From Glycine soja (Eukaryota; Streptophyta; Magnoliopsida; Fabales; Fabaceae): DNA of 64,000 nt. Both the position numbers and the translations under genes were made by a program. The notes under the pieces are model-generated. The model had not been told where the DNA came from, did not search any database, and saw only the letters and a list, made by a program, of their open reading frames with translations. Below, one piece after another: positions 23,340-35,037 of this stretch. Position 1 is the stretch's first letter. Every line of letters starts with the position of its first letter. Location of the stretch: positions 2,118,001 through 2,182,000 of the forward strand of contig NC_041021.1 of the NCBI RefSeq assembly GCF_004193775.1, written 5' to 3'.

Positions 23340-25480
23340 TCATTCTTCTTTAGTCTCTATACTTGGCCACCCTTGATCAGCCTGTAACTTGACAAACTCG
23401 GCCAATGTCTTGATATCTTCATCTTCCAAACGAGCTCCAAATGTGCACTGACCCCGTGGCATGCACTCTTTACCAAAGCCCTGCAAGCAAGTGTAAGACA
23501 TTCTTTGACCAAGTAGAATCTAGATATGCGTACAAATTATTTAAACCAGTAAACATAAAATGTGAATGATGAAAAACAAAATATTGACAATGTATATGTA
23601 TGTACATTTAGTGAAAGTGAAAGGTAAGTGAAGTTAATTTTAACCATACAAAACTATACATTGTTGGTCAAGTTTGGTTTTACTCAAATAGAAACTAGAT
23701 AATATATTCATGTTTTTATGATTTAAAGTAACTAAATGATCTAATGGGTTGTCTTTTTCCCTCTTTCCTACATATCCATTTGAATACATAGAGAGCTAAT
23801 CCTACAAGATAACTTACTGGCATTCGTGCTTTGCCATAGTATGTGACACGATAGATTGCTTCTTCTGTATCAACTTCATTTCTGTTGAGCAATAACATTT
23901 GGATTATTTCAAAGATATACCACAAAGACTCAGAAGTTTGCTACAGCTGTTGCTAGAGGCCAACAACCTGTGACTTTCAAATTCACATTTGTTGATACTC
24001 TAAAGAACTTGCTAAGCTAGCAATTTACAACAAAGATATATTGATTCATGCCTTCAACTTAGGCAAGAGCAGTTTGCAATAACTTGCATAGGAAACAGTT
24101 GATACTTGATAGATTATTTTCATTCTTCATTAAGTATGAAAGAAATGATCTCTGAATTTTTTAATTTCAACTAAGACTTTTATCCTTTAAAAATTTCAGT
24201 GCTTTCTATTCCATATTTTCAATTCACTGCATGAGGGTGCTTAGGTTTACTCCATTTACCTCTGTAAATCCTTTGTAAATAGAGTTGCCCCTTGTAAGTT
24301 AAAATAGGAAGAATAAGGAAGAAAGAACAAATTAATTTCAGTTTAAAAAGAAAAAAAAATAAAGAAATGTCATGCATAAGGGGATACTCACCGGTTGTAT
24401 TATGTTTCCACCTGCATCATGGCATCCAATACAAGCTTGACGAAACAACGTGGTTCCTCTCTGAATATCTACGGTTTGAGCACTTGAAACTGTAGAGTAG
24501 AATAAGCTTAACATGAAAACTTCATGTTTCTTTCTTGTAAAGATTACCTTTAGAATAGCTTACAAATCCAGAAGTGCTAGTTCTTTTGTAGAGTACACTT
24601 TCTTCTCTTACATTTAAGATGAGTGAAACAAGATACATCAGAGGAAACAACTAAGTTGATCCAATAACTGTAAACAGATTTTAGCCAATTGGCACACACA
24701 AATATTTGGCAAGCATGAGATGCCATACATTTTCAGTTCATAAATCAGAATTTCTTAGTATGACTTTTAAGCTAAAAACTTATTGTAGATGATAGTGTAT
24801 GATTGATTATTTACTAAAATGGGACCACCAAAAAATGTATTTTTCAATCAATCTAATAATAAAGTATGTGTTTAAAAAAATATATCAAAAAGTGTGTTAT
24901 TAGTATTTTTTTTTCATATTCTTTCTTCCATAAGACGTATCTTCCAAGAAGAATCATGCATTGAAGATTTGATTCTTGATTGATGTGAAGTTCTCATATG
25001 ATTCATATATCATCAAATAAATTATTTTTGTAATTTTTTTTGAATTGTTTTGTCTAGACGTATAAAACAAGAGTAGGTGGATTGCATGTTGGCAGTCATG
25101 TCATTTGAATCAAAAGCAGGGGCATTTTAGTATTTTAAAAAGAGGACATGGATAAGGAGTAGTACTAACCTGGAATGCTGCAAATTGGAGATAAGACTAG
25201 AAAAGCAGCCACAAGAGGAGTCAAGCTCTTGAGAAACTTCACTTCACTCTTCCTTGTAGTAGGAATTGGCTTCTCTTCCCTCATCACATGCTCCTTTAAA
25301 TCAATAATTATTCAATACCCAGCATTCTACTTGTGATCAGTTTCTCTCTTTTTCTGGCTTAACACATAAGACATAATTCAAAATCAGAGAGGACAAGTGA
25401 GAGAGTGACAAGAGTTTTACCTTAATAGAGAGGAGGTGAGTGTAGTCATTGCAACCAGAAATCAAGGAAGCAATTTTCAT
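23340..25480 (-). CDS. PETJ: Cytochrome c6A, thylakoid lumen c-type cytochrome
   Basis: Six exons on the minus strand: 25480-25421, 25293-25170, 24489-about 24392, 24290-24260, 23881-23818 and 23480-23340 (TGA), about 172 aa. The N-terminus has a plastid presequence, then the hydrophobic lumen-transfer segment LTPLVAAFLVLSPICSIP and a cleavage-like SSAQT. The heme motif CIGCH is at residues 81-85 and the Met ligand lies in GKARMP near 125. The segment GKECMPRGQCTF carries the two Cys of the c6A-specific loop insertion, which separates it from algal c6. The C-terminus has DIKTLAEFVKLQADQGWP. The family is a soluble lumenal redox protein whose partner is debated. The junction between exons 3 and 4 does not keep frame with standard GT-AG sites (see findings). 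A transposon lies about 280 bp upstream. Confidence 0.93.
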
Positions 25481-25918
25481 TTCGTTTGTTCCTATGTAAT
25501 AAGAAGAAAACCTTAAGCGCAACTGAAACAGGATATGTCAACAACGTAAGAGTCCAGGAGTGGCTGCTTAACTCCAATCCACTCACTAACACGTGACACG
25601 CACGTATACTTCTATGTTATATAGTCCGGGAGTTCAAATAGAAAAAAACGTGGTTTGATGAAAAAATTATACTATTTTTTTTTAAATTAATCATTAACAA
25701 AATTGGTGAATATTTTATACTGATTTAGAAAAAATTATATATTTATATTATGACGGCGATTAGGGTGCGAAAGTGAAACTACTTTCGCACCAAACGCAAG
25801 TTTCAGAGAATGCATTGCGTCTGTTCGATTTTAAAATTAGAAAATCAAACAGTGGAGATCTGTTTGGGGTATCGGCCCTCCCCTTCCATTGTCTTAGTCA
25901 CAAAAGTGACTTTCGGCC

Positions 25919-26068
25919 CTCCGCCGTGACCGCCAGCCTCCCCTTCCTCCCCTCCGCCGCACCCTGCAGCTGGATCTTGAAGTCCTTGACCTCCGCCATG
26001 TGGAACCTCAGCCCCCACGTCGCCTCCGCAATCTTTGCCACAATTCGCGAACTTGCGGGCAACGTGAA
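25919..26068 (-). pseudogene. Captured CIPK (SnRK3) protein kinase C-terminal fragment
   Basis: On the minus strand about 50 codons read SSRIVAKIAEATWGLRF, then KDFKIQLQGAAEGRKGRL and AVTAE. This pattern fits the regulatory C-terminal domain of CBL-interacting protein kinases, which ends in a GRKGxLxVxAEVFE-type block. No kinase domain or NAF motif is present. It lies inside the transposon, antisense to the neighbouring J-domain fragment. Identification rests on motif memory only. Confidence 0.6.
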
Positions 26069-26079
26069 TGGTGGGGCTA

Positions 26080-26390
26080 GGGAGCCTCGCGCAAGAAGCC
26101 AAGCTGCTCCTCAAAGGCTCCGACCAGATCCTGGCCATCGTCAACGTCCTCCTCGCTGCCGAGAAGCCAATCACCAACGACCACCTCGATTGGTACGCTA
26201 TTCTCCAGGTCGATTGCACGTGCCAAGACCTTGATCTCATCAAAAAATAGTACCGTAGACTCGGCCTTCTTCTTCACCCCTACAAGAACCCTTTCTCCCT
26301 CGCCGACAAGCATTTGGGGAAGACGTGCGACTGGATTGTGGCGCTCAAGGCGCTGATGCTCGTGAACGAGGGCCCGTCGCTGTTCCAAGA
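26080..26390 (+). pseudogene. Captured J-domain (DnaJ-like) protein fragment
   Basis: The plus strand reads GSDQILAIVNVLLAAEKPI and then LDWYAILQVD, the start of a plant J domain. DLDLIKK is followed by an in-frame TAG (26248-26250), then YRRLGLLLHPYKNPFSLADK. The invariant HPD tripeptide that activates Hsp70 is HPY here. The sequence loses similarity after about 26330. Together with the antisense kinase piece this is captured host sequence, not a working gene. Confidence 0.8.
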
Positions 26391-26950
26391 GGAAATCCTC
26401 TTCGCCGCCTCTGTTCCTGGGATCCTGGGATCAGAGGCTTGACTTGATGCTCTTTGATAGAAAAAACATCGCTGCCTCCTATGGTGGCGGTGCTGGTAGT
26501 GTTGGCCTCTAGCAAGATTTCGGCGAGCCTCAGTGAGATTAAGTAGCCTCTTCGACCACAGGTAGAGGGGGAGGGAAGAACAGTGACCGTAAGTGCAACC
26601 TCTCAATCCGGTTGCCATCATCAAATCTGGTTCATTCAATTTTTTTATTATTAAATCGGACGGACCCAAATGACTGCGACCCTTTTTTTTAAACTTACAT
26701 AGGGTTCGAAAGAAGTTTCACTTTCGCACCCTAGAATTCACCTTATATTATATATATATGGATCCACAAAGCTAGGTCACACAAAAAATAAGCTTTTTGC
26801 GGTGTTAATTCCTTAGCAGAATACCATTTTAATTCCTTACTAAAAATTTACTTTTAAAGGAATAAACCAACCAAATTAAAACATTATTGCAAATTTTCAA
26901 TTCAATACAATAGATGAACCAATTAAACAATCAAAGTTAACGTATTTATT

Positions 26951-27527
26951 AGACATGACAATAAAACCCATACTTGTGGGTACCCGTCTGAATTCGTCCT
27001 GACTTTGACGGATAATATCCGAGTTGATCGGGTATGAGATTGGATTCGAATTTTTTCCGATAACCAAAAGTCGGGTACGGGTATGGGATTACTACATCCG
27101 TCGTGACCCCGAATCCATCCCGTCACTTAAAATTTTTAGAATTTTTGCATAATTTAATCAAAAGGCCTAGAATTTTTATTATTAGTTAATTTTATTTTAA
27201 ATTTTTTACATAATTTAATATTCTTTTCTTAACGATTTTTGTAAACACATGCGCTATAATAAATTTATTGATATATAAGTAGTTAAAAATAAATATTTAA
27301 CAATCAATTTATTTTTTCTAAAATCAAATTTATAATATTTTCTTTTAAAAAAATTATTTTTCTAATTTGAATAAGATACGAGACGAGGTCGGGGATACCC
27401 GATATCGAATAGGTACGGGAATGACACAATAAATTTTAATTTGTTGGGTATAGGATATGAAGACATGAGGGGTTAGGTCGGAAATTGAGAAGATAATACT
27501 GTCCTTACCCATCTCGTTGTCATGTCT
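26951..27527. mobile_element. hAT-like nonautonomous element
   Basis: Ends AGACATGACAA and TTGTCATGTCT are inverted copies. ATTTATT flanks both (26944-26950, 27528-27534). The subterminal arms are GC-rich with GGGTACCCG and GATACCCGATAT words; the core is AT-rich. Its 577 bp have no transposase. Confidence 0.75.
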
Positions 27528-29383
27528 ATTTATTGATGCGTTAAGAACATATAGAAATTGGGATTCAAATGCTGATTAATATTTTTAACAAAACTAATTA
27601 AACAAAGAAAACATTACAACTATTTAATATTTTAATATATTAAAAGGAACATAATGCGGCCGGGTTGTACAGTTTGGGTTCACACTCCATAAAGCATCCC
27701 AAATCCATTACAAATGACAAAAGGATTTTCTTAAGATCAATGTTTAACAAACACCCACTCAAAACAACACACCCATTTTAAAATATTTTCTTTTCTTTTA
27801 ATTTTTTATTTTATTAAATATTAAAATAATATTTATTATGTGACGTTACCGGTGTGTGTATCAGCGCTCTTTTCTTAAAAGTCTTGCTATCAACGAAATC
27901 GAAACCAAGAGACAAACACAACCAGACTTCTGCAAATGTTAGTGATTCAAAAACTAGCCGTCACAATTACAAGATAAAATTCTAATTTTCAACTAAGGTA
28001 GTTTTAGTTTATAGTAATTCTATGCTTACACAGATATTTGATTTTTTTCCCCTTATTTCCATCATTATTGGAGTTGGTTTTGACACTTGTTATTAATTAA
28101 GCAAGATACACAATGAAAATATTTTTTTTGTGTATCTTGACAAAATCTCATTAAGATAGATCTTGAATGTAAGAAAAAAATATTTTGAATGTTTGTCTAA
28201 AAAATATAAATAAATTTCAACTAATTTTATCTTAATGAAACTGTTTCCAAATTATGATTAATTTAACTGAAATTTTATTTTCAATAAATATCATTATATT
28301 TAACATTGAATAACAAATTCCTTTCCTAACCCGCCTTTTAGATTTTCTTTTTATATATAAACATGATATTTGAATCTTGCACTTGCAAAAAAAATAAAAA
28401 TGCCGATAAACATATATATATAGGCCTTTAGATTTAAGAATGGACAAAGTCAAACTCGTAATCAGAAATAGGCAATTAAATTTTCTTGATCTTGTGCATT
28501 ATTTGTTTTTTAAATCATAATATTAATATGAAGTTATCTTTAGAATGAGTATTTCCGTCAATATACTATTTAACATCCAAGTCAATGGTCTAAAAGCCAA
28601 TTATGATCTATCCAAACTAATAAAATAACATATATTTCCCATTTATTTGCTTAAACACGTTTATAGGCTAAAATGCTTAATTACTCAATTATTATGGGTA
28701 CTAGTATTTTTCAATCAACTACCCTGTATCTAGTCTAGATCTACTAAATTAAGAAACCAATATCCATAGAGTTGTTATGGTAACAAAATATTAAGAATCA
28801 CCAACTATATCCACAATTTCATATTTTTTAATTTTTTATTTAATTATAAATTTTATCACTTAATTTTCATAATTTTATGGATTTTATCTTTCAACTTTTC
28901 TTATCATTTAATTTTTATTAGTTTATTAAATTTACCATCCAATTTTTATTTTTATGAATTATACTATTAACTTTCATCAATTCATAAATTTTAGCATTCA
29001 ATATTTTTGATTTTTTTACATTTTATCATTACATTAAAACAAAACAACATTATTTTACTTTTTCTTTAACATTTTTTATGGCATGTCAATGATGTTAAAA
29101 TATGTAAAAATTGAAAAAATTAAGTGATAAAATTCATGAAAATAAAAAATTAAATAATAAAATTTGCAAAATCACTAAAATGATAAAATTTGCTATTAAA
29201 TCAAGAAATTATTCATATGAGAAAAGTTAGTGACCACAACGAATCTGACAAGTGGCAAATAATTAAATTTGTCCATTCCACGCTATCGTCTCTTCTCTTC
29301 CGTGCAACGCAGAACTTTGCTGGCGTACTCATCGTGACGAAATTAACCCAACAGCACACAGCACTTTCCCCAAATCAAATAAT
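27528..29383. other. AT-rich intergenic DNA upstream of LCAT4
   Basis: Around 28820-29180 AAATTTTATCA/TGATAAAATTT words are repeated in both orientations, suggesting a decayed palindromic element. The last 200 bp before 29384 are more GC-rich and are the likely LCAT4 promoter and 5' UTR. I could not place a TATA box. Confidence 0.35.
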
Positions 29384-29480
29384 CGAAACCCTAACTCGCG
29401 ATTCCCGATCGAAACCCTAACTCGCGATTCCCGATCGAAACCCTAACTCGCGATTCCCGATCGAAACCCTAACTCGCGAT
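29384..29480 (+). promoter_or_regulatory. 26-bp minisatellite with four teloboxes over the LCAT4 start codon
   Basis: The unit begins CGAAACCCTAACTCGCGAT at 29384, 29410, 29436 and 29462, an exact 26-bp period. Each unit holds AAACCCTAA, the telobox bound by TRB-type factors in plant promoters and leaders. The fourth unit diverges at the place where the start codon ATG (29479) appears: TCGCGATTCC in the others, TCGCGATGGC here. A regulatory role is inference. Confidence 0.85.
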
Positions 29481-32400
29481 GGCGATCTTGCTGGGCGAAA
29501 TTCTTCAATCGCTGGAGCTGTGGCTGAAGCTGATCAAGAACCCGCAGCCTCAGCCCTACGTGAACCCTAATCTGGACCCCGTTTTGCTGGTGCCCGGTGT
29601 CGGAGGCTCCATGCTGCACGCCGTTGACGAATCCGAAGGAAGCCGAGAACGCGTCTGGGTTCGCTTCCTCAACGCCGAGTACACGCTCAAGACCAAGCTT
29701 TGGTCGCGTTACGATCCTTCCACCGGTAGGACCTAATTTTTCGTTTTAAGAAAATAAATAATTAAAAAGCACGTTGAAAAAGCTGAAACTGATGCTATTT
29801 AGTTGCGCGTGTTGCTAATTTAACGGTTTTTGCTGTTCGTTGATGCTGCCAATTTTCTGAAGATGTTTTCGGATTGAAGATGAAATAAAATTGATATCGA
29901 ATTAAGTCAAATTGCAGGTTTATATGCTAAAAATAAAAATACGAATTGTTCGTTAATTTTTTTTCCTTGCTTTGCAACAACTTATTATATAATTGCAGTA
30001 GGACAGGGAGCAAACCTTGTGATTGAACAAGTGCGTGTTTGGATAAATAGCTTAATTAAGAGTTTATCAGTGAAAACTTATTTCTTTTGATAAGCTTCAC
30101 CAATCACCATGGAAGTTATTAACTGCATGTTTGGTTTAATGTTTATCAGTATTTGATGCACGTGGAGCAAAAGCTACAAATAGTAGTTTCTGAGTTTTAG
30201 TTTTACGCTGTTGACATGAAACTGCCACTTGACTCAAGGATTTGATATGCAAACAAACACCAGCTAAGTAAAAGAGCTTATAGGAGTCACTTTCTAAAGC
30301 TTAACTAAATACCTTCAATTTTTAACTTATGTGCTTATATGATAAGTCCAAACCAGTTCTGAAGAAGCTATTCTAAATGGCCCCAAATTGTATTCTTGTG
30401 TCTTTAATGCTCGTGCTGTCCAAGCTTCTGTTCCTGGCCTGTTTATTTTCTTCACTGAAATAATTTGTGTTCTGTGCTGACGAGTGTGCTGTAAGAAACT
30501 GACTTTGGCGATCTTAACCTACCTAATAATCTATTTTGAAAACAGGAAAAACCGAGTCCATGGATCCAAATTCAAGAATTATGGTTCCTGAAGATAGGCA
30601 TGGACTCCATGCAATTGATATTTTGGACCCTGACTTGGTATGCTTGTTTTAAAGTTTGTTGAAGTGCAATGCAGATATCCAAGCAAGTTATTCATGAATC
30701 CTATATAATTCTTTTGAACAGATGTTGGGAAGTGATTCTGTGTATTATTTCCATGACATGATCGTTGAAATGCGTAAGTGGGGGTTTGAAGAGGGAAAGA
30801 CGCTTTTTGGTTTTGGATATGATTTTCGCCAAAGCAACAGGTACCTAATTATTTTAAAGCTGGAGCAGTTTAACTAATCTTGAAAATTGAATCATTTCCC
30901 TTTTCATCACTAATCCATAATAGTGAAATTAAAAAATTTCAAATATGTACATGTTATGAGATTATTTTATGTCATCTTTCTGCTAAGGAAAAACTGATTC
31001 TATATTTTTTTTTTATAATGGAATTGATTCTTTGTAAAAAAAATTGCTGAGTATTTTTATAATTTGTTATTATTATTATGAAAGGATAAGTTTTCTGAGG
31101 AAGCTATTAGCTGATAAATAAACATAGCCTGAAGTAAACTGTAACTGTGCAAATGAATTTAATCTGATTGATGTCTCTCCAGTGTATCTATCTTTTGGCT
31201 ATTGGTAGGTAGTATGATTTCCCACAATCCTAAGGATAAGGTCTTTAACAAGTATTTAACCATATGAAATTAGGTTGCAGGAAACAATGGATCGGTTGGC
31301 TGCAAAGTTAGAATCAATTTATAATGCTGCAGGAGGGAAGAAAATAAACATTATAACTCATTCTATGGGCGGTCTTTTGGTGAAATGTTTCATGTGCCTG
31401 CAAAGCGATGTAACACATCTCATAAGCTTCTCATATCAGTTTTGATCTATTTTGTAGTTTCCATTTAATCTAATCATATATATTTGTCAATTTATGATTT
31501 ATACACTTGAGTCTTGGAATTTATCTGCTGCTGTAACATGTGTTCATTTTTGTTCATGTCTTTTTCAGATTTTTGAGAAATATGTTAAGAATTGGGTTGC
31601 AATTTGTGCGCCATTCCAGGGTAAGTAATTCTTTTCTATATTCATAAGAAGTATGGAATTATAATTAAGGGTATTTGATGAATGATTCTTTTAGCATTTC
31701 AATGATGGGTCTATTAATTTTTTTTTCCATGTTTAATATATTGGAAGAAGGCATTGTCATCTTTTCTTCATAGGCTAAAATAGTTGATGGAAAAAAAATG
31801 TGCAAAAAGCATGATTTTCAAATATCAAAAAAGAAGTGTTAGATCATTCACTGTCATTCACTTGATGTTGACCAAAATATGATTTGAACTTAATAGCTTT
31901 TGTTGCCTTCACGTATCATCTGTATTGTTTTAGCTACTTAGGGGTCTCTTAATTTTTGTTTTGCCACAGAAAAGTGCATAATGGTGTAGTTGTACTTGTA
32001 CATTGTTCTGCAGGTGCACCAGGAACCATCAATTCTACCTTTTTAAATGGAATGTCATTTGTGGAAGGATGGGAACAAAACTTTTATATTTCCAAATGGA
32101 GCATGCACCAGTTGGTACAGATCAGTTATTTTTGTCTTCTGGATTTGTGTTGAGTTTGTTTATTTGTAGTTTCCTAATACAAAACGTTATATTTGTGTTT
32201 TTGAGTTTGTTTACTAACTGTCTGAGCAATTTATCCTTACCTTTCAGAGTGCGTTTGGTTGAGATGATGGAAATAGAGGAGAAATATTTTAATTAGAGTA
32301 GAGTGTAGAAGGTGTGAGACCCACCCTATTTCTTCTGTATTTTTCTCCTTCCCCCCTCTACCAAACGCACTCTCCGTGAAGGCAATTGACAGTAGTGCAG

Positions 32401-35037
32401 ATAGATTAAGTGTTTATTAACCAGTCTGTAGAAATAGGAAACTACTGATGATGAGATCTTCCCATTCAGTCACATAATACAAAAGAAAAAAAAAGATTTG
32501 GATGCTATTATTCATAGTTTTATAAAAGTTATTTTATTATTGGATTACTCTTTCATCTTGTATTATCTTTTCATATAGACTACATGATTTGGATTTTCCG
32601 TATATGTATTGTTGGATGGTGTGTTCTCTATTTCTATTGGTTGTGCTGCTTCCCTGTGTAAAAGATTATTTAAAGCATAATCTTGCATGTTTCTTTTTAT
32701 TTTTTGTAAGCATGCATCCTTTTTGGATTCATGTTGTTCTCTCTCTCTCTCTCTCTCTTTCAATTTTTGGTATTTAGATATTTTGATATTGTAGAATTAT
32801 TTATTGAAGCTTCTTCCAATGTCACAGCTGATTGAATGCCCATCAATATATGAACTTATGGGTTGTCCTAATTCTCATTGGAAACATATTCCTGCTCTGG
32901 AATTGTGGCGTGAGAGACATGATTCTGATGGGAAATCACATATTGTTCTGGAGTCATATCCACCATGTGATAGCATCAAGGTTTTGGAGCAAGCTCTTGT
33001 AAATAACACAGTGAGTTACCAGTGTTAACTTTCTCAGCATGCAAATTAATGGAACTTGGTTAAATTTAGGTATCAGTAACATTTCCATGAAATTGAATGT
33101 GTTATAGTTTAAATTTGTTATTTTAGAGCAAAAGACACTTGTAAGTTGCCTTTATCTATTAAATTCTATACAAATAATGATTAATGGATAATTTGGAATT
33201 GAAAAAATCATAATATAAAGATGTTGTCTTTTCCATATTTAGAGATGAGCTTGGAACTTCAACATAGTCTCTACTCTCTTCTTTAAGCAAATCTTTCTGT
33301 GTGTGTTTTTTTTGGGGGAGATGGGAGGGAATGGAGTGGAGGATTTCCATGCTTTTTAGAATACATTAATGCATTTAAGGAATGCTAGTATTGCTCTTCA
33401 AGATCATCTAGGATGTTTATTGGTTTGTAGGTTAATTAGATTGGTATGATATCTATCTGTGATCCAGGTTAATTATAATGGCGAGGATTTGCCCCTGCCT
33501 TTCAACTTTGAGATCCTGAAATGGGCAAACAAAACATGGGAGATTCTGTCTTCTGCCAAACTTCCCTCGCAAGTTAAATTTTACAACATTTATGGGACCA
33601 GTCTTGAGACACCTCATAGTGTTTGGTAAGGCCTCTATCAATTCTTTGGATGTACCATGGTTACCCTTGAAATGGTATTTGTGAAGTGTATTAAGAATGG
33701 ACTAGTGGATACAAGTAGGTATTTATAATTCTTTTGGAAATATATGACCAACTGATCATCACTTTGCATAACTATTATTCTGCAGCTTTGGAAGTGGGGA
33801 CAAGCCTGTCACAGATCTGCAACAGTTACGTTATTTCCAGGTAAATACATTTGCCATTCTGTTAAATATATGTTTCTGGATTCATGTTACGTATCAAAGG
33901 AGAGGGATGACCATATGCTATGGTGCACGGCTGCATGCAATACTGATTCCCCAAGTTTACAATACAGTTTTCTTTCTTTATACTTGCATTGAATAAAAGT
34001 CTGGGCAGTTTTCCATCTACATTTTGTCTGTCTGTATTTATTTTAGTATTTATTGATTGAATTAGTCAATAAACTGTGTTGATTAATAGAGTTAGTAAAT
34101 GCAAATAATTTCTTTTTAAAGCCCTTGTGGTATGTTCAGACTTTGGAATGTGGCAACCTCTTCTATTCATAAACTTGATCTCACATAAAAAATAATTCTT
34201 TTTGATAGATGCACCTCATTTCTCTTTTCTTCCACTGTATATAATTGTTTCAAAATATTTAATTCTATTATTGACATACAGTGTCTTTTCTCTCTAGTGT
34301 GATATAATTGAAGAATAGTTTTAATTGAACATGTTTGATGCTAAATCTGTGTAAATTATTTCCCCCCTCAAGTCATCGTTTGGTTCTCTTCTTTGCTTTG
34401 GTTGCCAATGCTTACTTTTATCTTTCTTAATATTCAGGCCAAATACGTATGTGTTGATGGAGATGGAACAGTTCCTATAGAATCAGCGAAGGTTTGTTAA
34501 TTTCCCTATACACAATCCTTGTGCAATTGATGTCTTCTTGGTATTGTGTCAATGAAGTAGCATTAGTGCTGGTGGTAATAATTGGGTTAAGAGCCCGAAA
34601 TGTATTTTGATTAAACCTAAATGCAGGCTGATGGTCTCAATGCGGAGGCAAGGGTTGGCGTGCCCGGTGAACATCAGGGTATTCTTCGCGAGCCTCACGT
34701 ATTTCGGCTTCTCAAGCACTGGCTGAAGGCTGGAGAACCCGATCCCTTTTACAATCCGGTCAATGATTATGTGATTCTACCTACTGCTTTTGAAATGGAG
34801 AGGCATAAAGAGAAGGGTGTAGAAGTAGCATCCCTTAAAGAGGAATGGGAAATTATTTCCAAAGTCCAAGATGACCAAAGCAGCACAGCAGATAAAGTGT
34901 GTTCCATATCAGTTTCACAAGAAGGAGCCAATCAATCTTATTCTGAGGCTCATGCTACTGTCATTGTTCACCCAGACAGCGAGGGTAAACAACACGTTCA
35001 ACTGAATGCTTTGGCTGTTTCAGTTGATGCCTCATGA
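29479..35037 (+). CDS. LCAT4: Lecithin-cholesterol acyltransferase-like 4 (LCAT4-type acyltransferase/phospholipase)
   Basis: Eleven exons in consistent phase: 29479-29725, 30546-30637, 30722-30840, 31274-31409, 31569-31620, 32014-32114, 32828-33010, 33468-33625, 33786-33840, 34438-34491 and 34627-35037. They give 535 aa, the usual length for plant LCAT4. The alpha/beta-hydrolase fold shows the oxyanion region VPGVGGSM (38-45), the nucleophile elbow THSMGG with Ser183, Asp390 in VDGDGTVP and His415 in VPGEHQGIL, a complete Ser-Asp-His triad. YDFRQSN and the C-terminal DPFYNPVNDYVILPT are family signatures. There is no signal peptide or membrane span at the N-terminus, unlike PSAT/PDAT relatives. 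Related Arabidopsis proteins cleave phospholipids or move acyl groups. A MITE lies in intron 6 and transposon-like DNA in intron 1. Confidence 0.96.
30029..30390. mobile_element. Possible MITE in LCAT4 intron 1
   Basis: Left GTGCGTGTTTGGATAAATAG and right ATGATAAGTCCAAACCAG are roughly inverted. The interior has several internal TTATCA/TGATAA pairs. No target duplication is clear. Confidence 0.35.
32246..32373. mobile_element. Short MITE in LCAT4 intron 6
   Basis: AGAGTGCGTTTGGT at the left is matched by ACCAAACGCACTCT at the right, a perfect 14-bp inverted repeat around 128 bp. The flanks show no clear target duplication. Confidence 0.75.

Larger units (their letters stand above)
25763..26731. 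mobile_element. Pack-type TIR transposon carrying gene fragments
   Basis: The left end GGGTGCGAAAGTGAAACT matches the reverse complement of the right end exactly for 18 bp. Each terminal repeat is itself a hairpin (GGTGCGAAAGT..ACTTTCGCACC at left). TA lies outside both ends and may be the target duplication or part of the repeat; no 9-bp duplication is visible, so the superfamily is open. The interior is strikingly GC-rich against an AT-rich background and holds pieces of two host genes. It encodes no transposase. It lies 283 bp upstream of the cytochrome c6A start codon. Confidence 0.85.

Noticed and set aside
25773..26250. 153- and 132-codon frames in the GC-rich element
   Set aside because: Length is due to high GC content; the recognisable pieces are in other frames and belong to captured fragments.
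31956..32296. Frames crossing LCAT4 exon 6
   Set aside because: Out of frame with the real exon, or read-through of it into intron; the exon 32014-32114 explains the signal.
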